Source: Amia ocellicauda (taxonomy: Eukaryota > Chordata > Actinopteri > Amiiformes > Amiidae). Taken from it: 64,000 nt of DNA. The DNA lies in the NCBI RefSeq assembly GCF_036373705.1, contig NC_089850.1, positions 44,814,048-44,878,047 on the forward strand, in the 5' to 3' direction. Each line of letters starts with the position of its first letter. Position 1 is the first letter of the stretch. The notes under the pieces are model-generated. The model made no database searches. It had not been told where the DNA came from and worked only from the letters and a program-made list of their open reading frames with translations. Of this stretch, positions 36,205-48,205 are shown one piece after another. The translations under genes and the position numbers were made by a program.

Positions 36205-38043
36205 CGATTAATCGATTATAAAGGTGCTCCTTACTAAATGGCTTGTTAATTCAACACAATGCTTTTAAAAATCTTACACAGTGTGACTACACCAATCCAA
36301 AGACTGTGCTCGAAAAAAACCTCTAAAAAAAGGGGGTGGGGTGGTATTTAATCTTAATTAGAGATCAACCTTCTAAGGAGAGACTATTATTATTAGACAA
36401 GACATCATTGCACACAGTTAAGATATCAATACTTACCGAAACAGACACCATTGTAGATCCATTTCACCTTCCCTTAAGCTTCATACTCCATAGATGTATT
36501 AACCGATGAAGAGGTCCACACCCGCGGCCTACAACACACTGCGTTAATTAGCAAACCATCCCAGTTCAGCTCCATGGGAGAAACCTACCATATAGGATCC
36601 CACTACAATGTTTCAGATTATTTTTAAACACGTATTAATCAAACATGTATAATACCATCACTATATATATATAAAAAAATACTGTAATACATTAAGACTA
36701 GTGTTCAGGATGTGAGGTCTTACTTTCATAGTCCAGTGTCTTCCACAAGGCCTCAACAGTCCAATGAAATGGAACTGAAAAGTCAATACAATATTTTTAT
36801 CATCTATTACTTGTTTTAAATGTGAATGTAACAATTAGTGATACATTTTAATAATAATTGTAACGGGGCTCAGTTACGGTGACATAACCCCGTAATGAAG
36901 CCAGTAGTAATTGGGACGGTTGTACAAAAGGCATTCAGTGCTTTTTAAAAGACAATTTGTTTTGGTATTAGACTTCAAATTTGCGCAAAATAAATAGTTA
37001 CATCAGTTTGGTCTTACATTTTTTAAGCCTACCTTACACCAGGCTTGAATGGGAAAAATAGTGTCCGTTGATATAGAAACTGACACGAAACCAACATGGC
37101 CGCACAAATGCGCGTTAATTTAGGATTGTTAAATGAAAGGGCATTTCATCACCAGAGGACAGTTAAGGACTAAGGCTAAGACTTAAGGTAAGACCTTTTA
37201 AGTGCATCTCGATCAGAATCCCTCCATTTGAAAATGATACATTCCCAATTCAGTCTTACCGCTATGTTTGCCCAGTGGCTTTCATTTCCCCCACAGTGGG
37301 CTGTGACCGGCAGTCTGGCCCTGGCGGCCTCATCAGCGGAGCTGGAGCACATCTCCACATGCTACTCATTTAAAAAGCAGGTTACCAATTTCTCTGGCAA
37401 TCTTTTGAAATTGTTTCACCTACCTATTTTTAATGCTGGATTGTTATCATTTTGTGAAACTAGTTTTTTTTAATTATTTTTTATTTTGTAATGGTTTCAT
37501 TTTTATTGTACTGTAACGCAATTGCAATTGCAATACATATGCAAAGCATGTATGCACGCAGAGCAAGCATTTTTTCCATTATTTCATTTAAATTACTTTG
37601 TTTATATAGTAAAAATTGAATTTTAAGTCAAGGTCCTTCTGTTGTTGTTTTTTTTTTTCATTAACATGTACTTCCCAGTAAAATGCATGTCTGTTCAGCT
37701 CAGAAATGAGTGGGTGTTTTTAACTGAATTAGAATACACTTATGAAACATTCAAATCAAAATAAATGACAGGTTTGACATATTCATTCTGAGAAGGCCAA
37801 TTGAAACTGATATTTCTGTTTCTAAATAATGAGAAGGGAGATTTTGCCCATAACGGAACTTACAGCATTGAGTTCTGATTAAAATGTGTTTTGGTTTAAA
37901 TTCTGTGAATTCAGACTTCCTGTCTGTATTTATATTGATTGATAAATAGAGTTAGTAATATATTGACCTGTTTTAACATTATTTTGGTCCTTTCATGAGT
38001 CATTGAAACAAATTAGTTTGATTCATTAATATAGTCTCATGCA

Positions 38044-38196
38044 ATGATGTTTCGGTACGAGAGCGGATTGACTCTAGGAGACATTATTTGCAGATGTGGC
38101 ACTGACATTGTTAAAGCACAGTTGGCTTGGCCTGAGAAGGAGGCTAGAAAGATCTTCATCAGTGTGGTCAGCATGATGGACCTGCTGGGTTTTTAA
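38044..38196 (+). CDS. Hypothetical 50-residue ORF
   Basis: ATG ATG TTT... to TAA encodes a peptide with MMFRYESGLTLGDIICRCG and AWPEKEARKIFISVVSMMDL. It is more protein-like than the surrounding AT-rich frames and may be a small gene, an exon or a decayed fragment. No homologue comes to mind. Confidence 0.2.
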   Translation: MMFRYESGLTLGDIICRCGTDIVKAQLAWPEKEARKIFISVVSMMDLLGF

Positions 38197-39868
38197 CAAA
38201 AACACACTGAAAAGCCAAAAAGTCTTTGGTCATATGAGTCCAATGCTCTTCTTGTTTGTCTTAGTAAGGAAACATATGGTGTGCAGAAAACACTCAGGAA
38301 GATAGTGGCTGCAGCCGTTCCTGAATAAGGGAGAGGGTAACATTAACATTTGTAGTGTAAGGCACATTCAGGTGATGGAGCTCTTATATTTATAACTGGC
38401 AGTATCAGGGAACATATATACAGAGGAAAGTGAAATACTTGGCTGGGAATTTATTTTCCACTTAGGCTAGTGTACCAAGATTAACTGCTCTTATTCCCTG
38501 GTTGCTCAGAAGTTATCAACTTCAAAAATGTTCCTGGGAAATAAGTTCCATTTTCAGGATGGTTTTTACTTCCACCACACACCTATCACTTTTTCATGCA
38601 GCATTCAGTCTTTTTGATCAGAAAGCCAACCCCATAGCAAACTCTAAAAATAGGCTTTGCTCCTCCCTTCCTTGTCATGTCTGCTTAGACTTCCCTGTGT
38701 GACACAGCCTGACTTCCCAGATGGGTCCAGCCTGTTAAACTGAGTAATCTCATGATTCCTGATATGAGCGGGTGAAGTGGATTTGGCACCAAGCTCAATG
38801 CACATGTTCATTTTACAAAGGTGCCAAAAGTCTGGAATGGTGCTACAGAAGGTCTTCAAACAATTATTTAGTCCTGTGATCATAATGCAGTTCAGCATGG
38901 TGTGAGTCAAGCATTTATTTGCTGTCTCGTGTGTTTCACCTTTCTGTCTTTTAAGTACTGGGTGTATTTGTATTGTCTTCAAAGACTAACCCCAGATACA
39001 CAATAATAAAGCTATTATTGGTTTTATCCTCTGGGCATCCCAATACAAATTCCCATTCTGATTCCGTCCTGTTCTGATGTGTCCAAATCCAGAAAACTAC
39101 CAGGAGATAGTGTAATGGGAAAGGGGCACAATATCGAATGCATGTAGATAAACCTGCATACGCATTCAGTCAAAGTTATTTGTGACAATAGGCTCCTCTC
39201 GGTCTCGTTGACTAGGTCTATAGCACGTTCCTGAGAAAAAAATATCCCTGTTTCAAGTACCCTATATTTAAAGAAAATAAATACAGTGCCAAAAAAGAAT
39301 AAAGCAAAAAATCCTGAATTTGTGTCTTACCAAAAAAGGTAATGCAATTTGGTCATTTGTTTGTAGAACAGACTGATCTATGCTGACTCAAGAATTGAAC
39401 ATAAGTCTAGTCGACCGTGAACCAAGTGACCCATGATTTCAAGTCCCATTTAGCTCATCAGCAGGGAGAGTACATTTCTACAGTGTTCACTTTGAGCTTC
39501 ATTTAATCACATGTGACTTTAATCTACTTTACACGTTGTCAGTATTTAGTTTTTTACTTACAATGTTAAATCTGTTTGCTGACATGGAAGAAACATAGAA
39601 CAAATAACTTCTCAAGGCAGTGTTTGTTTGTTGGTTTTGAGATCCCTTAAAAATCCCTTGAAATCCATAAAATTCTAATGATCCTTTTGTCAGATCAGTA
39701 ACATTTAAATATTTCTCTGCACAAAGAAGGGTTTTCTGAGATGCACATGTGTATGTTTTATATAGGCCTATATGTTTTGGGAAACATTCCATACACTGAA
39801 AATAAGGAAAAGTGTAAACATGACATTTCTCCTTGAAGAGCACAAATGTTAAATTTAAGTCCAATATA

Positions 39869-40990
39869 CACTATCATTCAAAAGTTTGGGGTCACTTAGA
39901 AATGTCCTTGTTTTCAAAAGAAAAGCAAGTTTTCTGTCCATTAAAATAACATCAAATTGATCAGAACGGCACGTTGTGTTTGCTAATCCAAGTTTATCAT
40001 TTTAAAAGGCTAATTGATCATTAGAAAACCCTTTTGTAATTATGTTGTGCTGATTAAAGAAGCAATAAAACTGGCCTTTAGACTAGTTGAGTATCTGGAG
40101 CATCAGCAATTGTGGGTTTGATTACAGGCTCAAAATGGCCAGAAACAAATAACTTTCTTCTGAAACTCATCAGTCTATTCTTGTTCTGAGAAATGATGGC
40201 TATTCCATGCAAGAATTTGCCAAGAAATTGAAGATCTTGTACAACGCTATGTACTCCTTTCTTCACAGAACAGCGCAAACTGGCTCTAACCAGAATAGAA
40301 AGAGGAGTGGGAGGCCCCGGTGCACAACTGAGCAAGAGGACAAATACTTTAGTGTGTCTAGTTTGAGAAACAGATGCATCACAGGTCCTCAACTGGAAGC
40401 TTCATTAAATAGTACCTGCAAAACACCAGTCTCAACGTCAACAGTGAAGAGGTGACTCCAGGATGCTGGCCTTCTAGGCAGAGTTGCAAAGAAAAAGCCA
40501 TATCTCAGACTGGCCAATAAAAAGAAAAGATTAAGATGGGCAAAAGAACACAGACCCTGGACAGAGAAACATTGGAAAGAAGTGTTATGGACAGACGAAT
40601 CTAAGTTTGAGGTGTTCGGATCACAAAGTTGAACATTCGTGAGATGCAGACCAAATGAAAAGATGCTGGAGGAGTGCTTGATGTGATCTGTCAAGCATGG
40701 TGGAGGCAATGTGATGGTCTGGGGGTGCTCTTCAGATTACACCCAACAAATTGACAACTAGAATGCCAAAGGTCTGCAAGGCTGTAATTGCTGCAAATGG
40801 AGGATTCTTTGACGAAAGCAAAGTTTGAAGGACACAATTAGTATTTAAATTAAAAATCATTATTTCTTACCTTGTCAATGACTATATGTCCTATTCATTT
40901 TGCTATATTTCCTATTCAAACTCATTTCATGTATGTTTTCATGGAAAACAAGGAAATTTCTAAGTGACCCCAAACTTTTGAACGGTAGTG
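39869..40990 (+). mobile_element. Decayed Tc1-type transposon, internally deleted
   Basis: TA-flanked, 1122 bp. The inverted ends are CACTATCATTCAAAAGTTTG and the reverse complement of CAAACTTTTGAACGGTAGTG, each continuing through GGGTCACTTAGAAAT. The plus-strand remnant shows RKRSGRPRCTTEQEDKY, then KKKRLRWAKEHRPWTEKHWK and LWTDESKFEVFGS with stops between. The second and third catalytic residues are lost with a 3' deletion. A family distinct from the others here. Confidence 0.9.
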
Positions 40991-40992
40991 TA

Positions 40993-42711
40993 TTTCCCCA
41001 TCTAATTTCCTCTGATTCAGATTTTCAGAAGCTTTCTTGTAAGATCTCTGGATATATTCATTGTCTCTCATCCCAGTACTGAGTCTGCAGCTTGCGTTAT
41101 AAGCTAATTAACTTCAGTGGTAGTGGGAGTGTAGGACACTTTCAGACGGCACAGATTTCTAAAGCAGCCTTTAAGTAGAAAAACATTAATATTATAATCA
41201 GCTTTAATTTACACTGTGGCCACAATGGGGTCTCATTGCACTGCGAAAAATAAATGGAATAGAGACTGATAACACATTTGTATACGTCTTCTTTATTTGT
41301 GTATGTATTTACTTCAGCATGATCATGTTCTGCAAGTCCTTAAAAATATCAAATGGAGCCAGAAAAGGTAAAACAGTTACCACTAATGCCCTTCTCAGGC
41401 AGAAGCTGTGATCTCCATTTTCTAAAATGTCTTTGAACATTTAATTGGAATTCTACAGTGGTATTTCTAATTACATTTCTTGTCCCCTACTTCAATGACG
41501 AGAAATGCAAACTGTTTTGAGATCGTGCATGATTTTGCATGGGCATAAATATTAACATTGTACCTTCTTTTTCACCTGAACCACCATTGGTCAAAATCAC
41601 AGCTGACACTGGGTTTGAGCGGAGAGGCGTGAGCCAGCAGAGTATTCCACGAAGTGCCATGAAAGCAGGTCAGAGATGCCTTTTTGTGTAGTTAGTTTTT
41701 CCAATACTAAAAAAAAATCAATTCAAAACTATTTGTGTGGAACATCCTCAGCATGTAATTATTTTCATGGTGTATTAGCCAAAGCTGAACTGGACATTGT
41801 CAACAAGAGGCATTGAATGATCAGTTATGTAATTTCATCCAGATTCCTTTTGGCACTTCACCAATCAATTACCAGTGTAAACACAGTTTCCTTCATGATG
41901 GTATTTTATGTTTTCATATCATGAGGGTGTTTTGTTGTTGTACAACGTCTGTAAACATTAACCCTTCACCCAATCTCATCTATGCACACAGTACAATTTC
42001 CAAAGCCAAATAAAAAAATCTGTTAAATGGGCGTATGCATCTGTGGTTAAGTGTCCTGTGCAGAAGTCTGACTCAGCTGGCAGGATTGAGTTCGTTCATT
42101 CGTTCATCTATCATCTACCGCTCAACCATGGAGAACTAGATATATAGTAGACTAGTAGGTGCAATTTGTTTTAAGAGGAAATGTGTATTTAGTTAATTAT
42201 TTTTTGCTTTTAATTTGGGATATAACAGGCTTGCTTCAATTGTCACATGTAACATTTACATTTTAATAACATTTTCAATATTTCAGTGAATGTTTGTAGA
42301 AGCTGTATTCTATCTGCCTACAAAACACACATACGATAAAATAAGCTACATGTAAATATTGAACTAATGATCTTCCCTGCTTTATTTAAGTAATTGTTAT
42401 CGTCAGTGCAGCTATATAAGTACTATATAAATGTGTATGAAAAGGAGATGAATGTAAGTCCATCCATGACTAATACAGATGAGTCAGTTCCCCCAGTGTG
42501 GTTTTGTTATTGTCTTGCTTTATTAGACATTCAAAGGTGTATCACCATACATGCAGTGTTGCTGGGAATCCTTTCAAAGGGATACAGAATTTAAAAAAAA
42601 TCTATAAAATCAAGTCTTGCCCCTGAAAGCAAGTAGTGACTAATATAGTTGGGGGGAATCAATAACATTGGCAAAATTATTAAAGCTTTATTGAGTAAAT
42701 TCCTTTATTAT
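40993..42711. other. Spacer
   Basis: No gene found. At about 42090-42125, TTCGTTCATTCGTTCATCTA followed by CATCTACCGCT resembles the common fish (CATCCATC)-type repeat end. Confidence 0.5.
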
Positions 42712-42895
42712 TCTTATCAGACACCCTTATCCAGGGTGACATTTGTACCCATTTATACAGCTGGACATTTACTGGTGCAATCTAGGGAAAGTACTTTGCT
42801 GGAGGGTACAACAGCAGTGCACCCACTGGGTATTGAAGCCACAAGGCTGTGCTCCAGAGTCCAGAGCCCTAACCACTGCTCCACACTGCGGACTA
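42712..42895 (-). mobile_element. tRNA-derived SINE
   Basis: Read on the minus strand it starts GTGGAGCAGTGGTTAGGGCT, with an A-box-like TGGTTAGGGCTCTGG and a B-box-like GGCTTCAATACC about 45 bases on. It then has GTACCCTCCAGCAAAGTAC and the tail CACCCTGGATAAGGGTGTCTG followed by AATAATAA. This is the standard layout of an abundant fish SINE that shares its tail with a LINE. Confidence 0.85.
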
Positions 42896-44237
42896 GTAGC
42901 CAGAAGACATGTAATAATGAATAAGCAAGGGGAAATTCTTATAGTGATTATAGTAACTGGTCTCAACTGGCTACACCAACTGGTATAGAATTTAAAATAT
43001 TCAATTAGGACACATTTAGCTTTGGCCCCTCTCTCTGTTTGTGATTTGATTCTAAGAACCCAAGCAATTCTGATGATTATGGCTCCAGAAAGATAATTGT
43101 GCTTAATAAAAGTGGATCAAAGAATGAGCACTCATACGTTAATGTTTTACAGCATGTGTACGTCATTCATACGTCAAGCAAATACATGCTCTGCCTGGCA
43201 ATAATGAGAAGAATATGTGTATTCGAATACAGGCTGGAAGATTTCAGAATTGCAGGAGCTGTGAGAATCCTCCTGTGCTCAATGGCTGTGGAGAAAAGAT
43301 GCTGACCTCAATCCAGCATTGAAAAGAAAACCTATTTTGTCGCTGAATCTGAAGTGGCTATAGTTTGACCTCTGTGTATTTATGTGGCCCTAGTTTTTCG
43401 TCATCTTCTTCTTCCTGAAAAGACTAAGAACTATCAAATCTCGGATGAAGACCAGACCATTTTGCTCCCAAAATTGGAAGCACTGCTTTTCACATAAATG
43501 ACAATTTTGCCAAGGCAATGAAATTCCTGAAACTGTTGTCCACACATGGCAGCATCTGATCTATGACCACCTGCAAAGCTAGAGAATCACTTAGACAGAG
43601 TTTAAATGTGTGGCCAGCCTTGGGTGAGCCAGTGTTTCATTTGCACATACTACTGAGCATTGTGACTTAATGAATGTTTGGTGAGTGGAAGGGGTGACAA
43701 ATGTCATGTGGTATCAAGCACAGGATTCTCACAGACAAGGTACAGTGTTTATGGTTTGTACAGAAGCAGCACAGGTAATTGAATAACTGACACGAGACAG
43801 GGGGCTTTCTTGCATTTTGGATTTACATGATACAGAGGAGAGTGGTTTTATATTCCTGTTTTTTTTTTTTTTTTTGAAGAGACTTAAATCTGCCAGTGAA
43901 AACAGATAATGGTGAAACTTGAAAAAATGGTAATTGGATGCCTGTCTAAGAAAAGCAATATCCTTCCTGAGGGGTGTTTGATGCAGTGTAAATGTCACAT
44001 GTGTAAATAAGCTTTATGTTCCTGACAGACCTCTAAGTGGTCTTGGTAGAGGAGTTACTAGTGAACTGCATCTTTTAAGAATAATAAACACTCTTACAAA
44101 ACACATATGGGATGTGTACAAAAGGGGGGGGGAACTACCAGAAGGTGGCAGTAATGAACTTCAATTACACACAAATCTAGTCCACTCCTCCTAAATTGAT
44201 TGTTGTTTTGTATTCTGGCCAGCATTTAACTGACATG
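42896..44237. other. Spacer
   Basis: No exon or transposon recognised; a poly(T) tract of 17 bases lies near 43859. Confidence 0.5.
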
Positions 44238-44239
44238 TA

Positions 44240-45798
44240 TAGAACTGTGCAAACGTTTTAGGCAGGTGTGAAAAAATGCTGTTAAGTAAGAATGCTTTCA
44301 ACAATAGACCTGTTAATAGATTATATTTATCAATTAACTAAATGCAAAGTGAGTGAACAGAAGAAAAATCTATATCAAATCCATATTTGTTGTGACCACC
44401 CTTTGCCTTCAAAACAACATCAATTCTTCTAGGTTCCCTTTGCACACAGTTTTTGAAGGAACTCGGCAGGTAGGTTGGCCCAAACATCTTGGAGAACTAA
44501 CGACAGTTGTTCTGTGGATTTAGGCAGCCTCAGTTGCTTCTCTCTCTTCATGTAATCCCAGACAGACTCGATGTTGAGATCAGGGCTCTGTGGGGGCCAC
44601 ACCATCACTTCCAGGAATCCTTGTTATTCTTTACGCTGAAGATAGTTCTTAATGACTTTCGATGTATGTTTGGGGCCGTTGTCATGCTGCAGAATAAATT
44701 TGGGGCCAATCAGATGCCTCCCTGATGGTATTGCATGATGGATAAGTATCTGCCTGTACTTCTCAGCATTGAGGAGACCATTAATTGTGACCAAATTCCC
44801 AACTCCATTTGCAGAAATGCAGACCCAAACTTGCAAGGAAACTCCACCATGCTTCACTGTTGCCTGCAGACATTCATTTGTGGACCACTCTCCAGCCCTT
44901 CAGCAAATAATCTGCCTTCTGCTACAGCCAAATATTTCACATTTTGGCTAATCAGTCCAGAGCACCTGCTGCCATTTTTCTGCACCTCAGTTCCTGTGTT
45001 TTCGTGCATAGTTGAGTCGCTTGGCCTTGTTGCCACGTCGGAGGCTTTGCTTTTTGGCCGCAAGTCTTCCATGAAGGCCATTTCTGACCAGACTTCTCCA
45101 GACAGTAGATGGGTGTACCAGGGTCCCACTGTTTTCTGCCAATTCTGAGCTGATGGCACTGCTGGACATCTTCCAATTGCAAAGGGAATTAAGCATCTGC
45201 TGCAGTAAGTTTCCTTGGCCGACCACTGCGTCTACGGTCCTCAATGTTGCCCGTTTCTTTGTGCTTCTTCAAAAGAGCTTGGACAGCACATCTGGAAACC
45301 CCTGTCTGCCTTGAAATGTCTGCCTGGGAGAGACCTTGCTGATGCAGTATAACTACCTTGTGTCTTGTTGCTGTGCTCAGTCTTGCCATGGTGTATGACT
45401 TTTGACAGTAAACTGTCTTCAGCAGCCTCACCTTGTTAGCTGAGTTTGGCTGTTCCTCACCCAGTTTTATTCCTCCTACACAGCTGTTTCTGTTTCAGTT
45501 AATGATTGTGTTTCAACCTACATATTGAATTGATGATCATTAGCACCTGTTTGGTATAATTGTTTAATCATACACCTGACTATATGCCTACACAATCCCT
45601 GACTTTGTGCAAGTGAACCTAGAATAATTGATGCTGTTTTGAAGGTCAAAGGGTGGTCACACCAAATATGGATTTGATTTAGTTCACTCACTTTGCATTT
45701 AGTTAATTGATAAATATAATCTATTAACATGTATTTTTGAAAGCATTCTTACTTTACAGCATTTTTTCACACCTGCCTAAAACTTTTGCACAGTACTG
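44240..45798 (-). mobile_element. Full-length but decayed Tc1-type transposon
   Basis: TA-flanked, 1559 bp, with ends TAGAACTGTGCAAACGTTTT and the reverse complement of CTTTTGCACAGTACTG. The transposase lies on the minus strand from 45389 and begins MARLSTATRHKVVILHQQGL. It has [30 protein letters not shown] and LQHDNGPKHTSKV segments in at least three frames, so it is a pseudogene. Same family as the truncated copy at 14508-15535. Confidence 0.92.
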
Positions 45799-45831
45799 TA
45801 TACTGACCACTTTAATATCACCATGTATATA

Positions 45832-47052
45832 CATTCACCTAAAGGATTATTAGGAATACCTGTTCAATTTCTCATTCATGCAATTATCTAACCAACCAAT
45901 CACATGGCAGTTGCTTCAATGCATTTAGGGGTGTGGTCCTGGTCAAGACAATCTCCTGAACTCCAAACTGAATGTCTGAATGGGAAAGAAAGGTGATTTA
46001 AGCAATTCTGAGCGTGGCATGGTTGTTGGTGCCAGACGGGCCGGTCTGAGTATTTCACAATCTGCTCAGTTACTGGGATTTTCACGCACAACCATTTCTA
46101 GGCTTTACAAAGAATGGTGTGAAAAGGGAAAAACATCCAGTATGCGGCAGTCCTGTGGGCGAAAATGCCTTGTTGATGCTAGAGGTCAGAGGAGAATGGG
46201 CCGACTGATTCAAGCTGATAGAAGAGCAACTTTGACTGAAATAACCACTCGTTACAACCGAGGTATGCAGCAAAGCATTTGTGAAGCCACAACACGTACA
46301 ACCTTGAGGTGGATGGGCTACAACAGCAGAAGACCCCACCGGGTACCACTCATCTCCACTACAAATAGGAAAAAGAGGCTACAATTTGCACAAGCTCACC
46401 AAAATTGGACAGTTGAAGACTGGAAAAATGTTGCCTGGTCTGATGAGTCTCGATTTCTGTTGAGACATTCAGATGGTAGAGTCAGAATTTGGCGTAAACA
46501 GAATGAGAACATGGATCCATCATGCCTTGTTACCACTGTGCAGGCTGGTGGTGGTGGTGTAATGGTGTGGGGGATGTTTTCTTGGCACACTTTAGGCCCC
46601 TTAGTGCCAATTGGGCATCGTTTAAATGCCACGGCCTACCTGAGCATTGTTTCTGACCATGTCCATCCCTTTATGACCACCATGTACCCATCCTCTGATG
46701 GCTACTTCCAGCAGGATAATGCACCATGTCACAAAGGTCGAATCATTTCAAATTGGTTTCTTGAACATGACAATGAGTTCACTGTACTAAACTGGCCCCC
46801 GCAGTCACCAGATCTCAACCCAATAGAGCATCTTTGGGATGTGGTGGAACGGGAGCTTCGTGCCCTGGATGTGCATCCCACAAATCTCCATCAACTGCAA
46901 GATGCTATCCTATCAATATGGGCCAACATTTCTAAAGAATGCTTTCAGCACCTTGTTGAATCAATGCCACATACAATTAAGGGAGTTCTCAAGGCAAAAG
47001 GGGGTCAAACACAGTATTAGTATGGTGTTCCTAATAATCCTTTAGGTGAGTG
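45832..47052 (+). mobile_element. Intact-looking DD36E (Incomer-like) Tc1/mariner transposon
   Basis: A 1221-bp element with TA on both sides (45830-45831 and 47053-47054). The terminal inverted repeats are about 28 bp with two mismatches: CATTCACCTAAAGGATTATT against CACTCACCTAAAGGATTATT, both followed by AGGAA(T/C)ACC. It carries one uninterrupted transposase. It starts 33 bp beyond the end of the previous Tc1 relic. Confidence 0.95.
45980..47020 (+). CDS. DD36E Tc1/mariner transposase, 346 aa, uninterrupted
   Basis: Cut-and-paste transposase. The N-terminal HTH region (residues about 5-60) includes GLSISQSAQLLGFSRTTISR, followed by a second helical DNA-binding part. The catalytic triad is Asp in AWSDESRFLL, Asp in FQQDNAPCHKG and Glu in [12 protein letters not shown], with 36 residues between the last two. 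That spacing defines the DD36E group named Incomer. The length fits that family. It ends KGVLKAKGGQTQY, a typical Tc1 C-terminus. With both TIRs present it may be functional. The start is the first ATG of the frame. Confidence 0.93.
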   Translation: MGKKGDLSNSERGMVVGARRAGLSISQSAQLLGFSRTTISRLYKEWCEKGKTSSMRQSCGRKCLVDARGQRRMGRLIQADRRATLTEITTRYNRGMQQSICEATTRTTLRWMGYNSRRPHRVPLISTTNRKKRLQFAQAHQNWTVEDWKNVAWSDESRFLLRHSDGRVRIWRKQNENMDPSCLVTTVQAGGGGVMVWGMFSWHTLGPLVPIGHRLNATAYLSIVSDHVHPFMTTMYPSSDGYFQQDNAPCHKGRIISNWFLEHDNEFTVLNWPPQSPDLNPIEHLWDVVERELRALDVHPTNLHQLQDAILSIWANISKECFQHLVESMPHTIKGVLKAKGGQTQY

Positions 47053-47054
47053 TA

Positions 47055-48157
47055 TATTGTCAAAACTAATGGCATCCAAATGTATACAGACTTGCTCTAA
47101 ATAAGGCCATTGTTTACCAATGAAGTACGGTACTTAAATGCCTTAATTAGGTATATTGTTACTAATGTCAGTTTCCACACATAATTGTCATGATCAGCTA
47201 ACAGCTTTCCATTAGGCTTCCACATTTTAGTAAGATTGATCCATTAAAAACAAAATGTAGAAATTACGATTCAATATATTCGCCCTATTATGTAATTATA
47301 ACATACAGACTAAGGGCAGGTGTTAAAAGCATCAGATTTATATGATTTAATCTGTAAGTCTATGACTGTAGAAAGTCTGTTAAAGGCATTGAGGCCTTCC
47401 TTTTGCATGTAGCAGTCATTCTCAATTCACTCCTCAGGCTGTGCCACAGTTTGGGGCTTTTGTTCAAACACCAAACTATTTTTTACTAAGGAATTTAATG
47501 CAACTATTTATTTAACAACAACAAAAGAAGGAAAGGTCTGATGTCTCAAAAACTGTGACTGCTGGATGCCCCTGCAGGCTGGATTTGGTACAACCTGGTT
47601 GGTTTCTGGTAGAGTGTGTTTGGTAGCCTTACCACAGGAAAACAATTGGTCCAAGTCCATCAGAAATATTTTTCAAGTGACAGAGAGAAAAAGAACATGT
47701 AAAAATTTAAGTATTACCCTAAGTTTTAGCAGAAATACTCCACAGTGCCTGTCTCGTTTCAACCCCACAATCACTTTGAAACTCGGTTTGTTGTGTTAGA
47801 GAGAGTGTGCCTTGATCAGACTGTATATTTTTAATGCATATTTTAATGTATAATATATACAGGGTACCTGTCATTTAATTGGCAAGTGCTGTTCTGCAGA
47901 TGAAAACCCCAGTGCAACCCAGTGTCTGGTTTGTGCTGTGAAGCGTCTGCAGTGACTCACTGAGAAATGTAAAACATTGACCTGTTGCTACATGTAATGC
48001 ACGGGCGAAATAGACACAAGTAAAACACATTTAAAAATATCATGCTTTTTTGCACAGCACAGCAATAAACCCATAAACTACATGTTTCTTGTGTTAAATA
48101 CTTCTTGTGTAAACTCACCCTGGATAAGGGTGCCTGCTTAGAAATAATAATAATAAC

Positions 48158-48205
<48 letters not shown>

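Larger units (their letters stand above)
35232..39868. other. Gene-poor spacer
   Basis: Mostly AT-rich. Three coding-like patches are listed separately or among the findings: minus 35814-36204, GC-richer 37176-37380, and plus 38044-38196. There is a YY1-like CCAACATGGCCGC at about 37091. No complete gene is recognised. Confidence 0.5.

Noticed and set aside
36851-36893. Imperfect TAACGGGG/CCCCGTAA inverted repeat
   Set aside because: Stem of eight with a mismatch; expected by chance in 64 kb.
42769-42966. Possible tRNA gene on the minus strand
   Set aside because: A- and B-box-like motifs are present but there is no cloverleaf, and the body and tail are those of a SINE.
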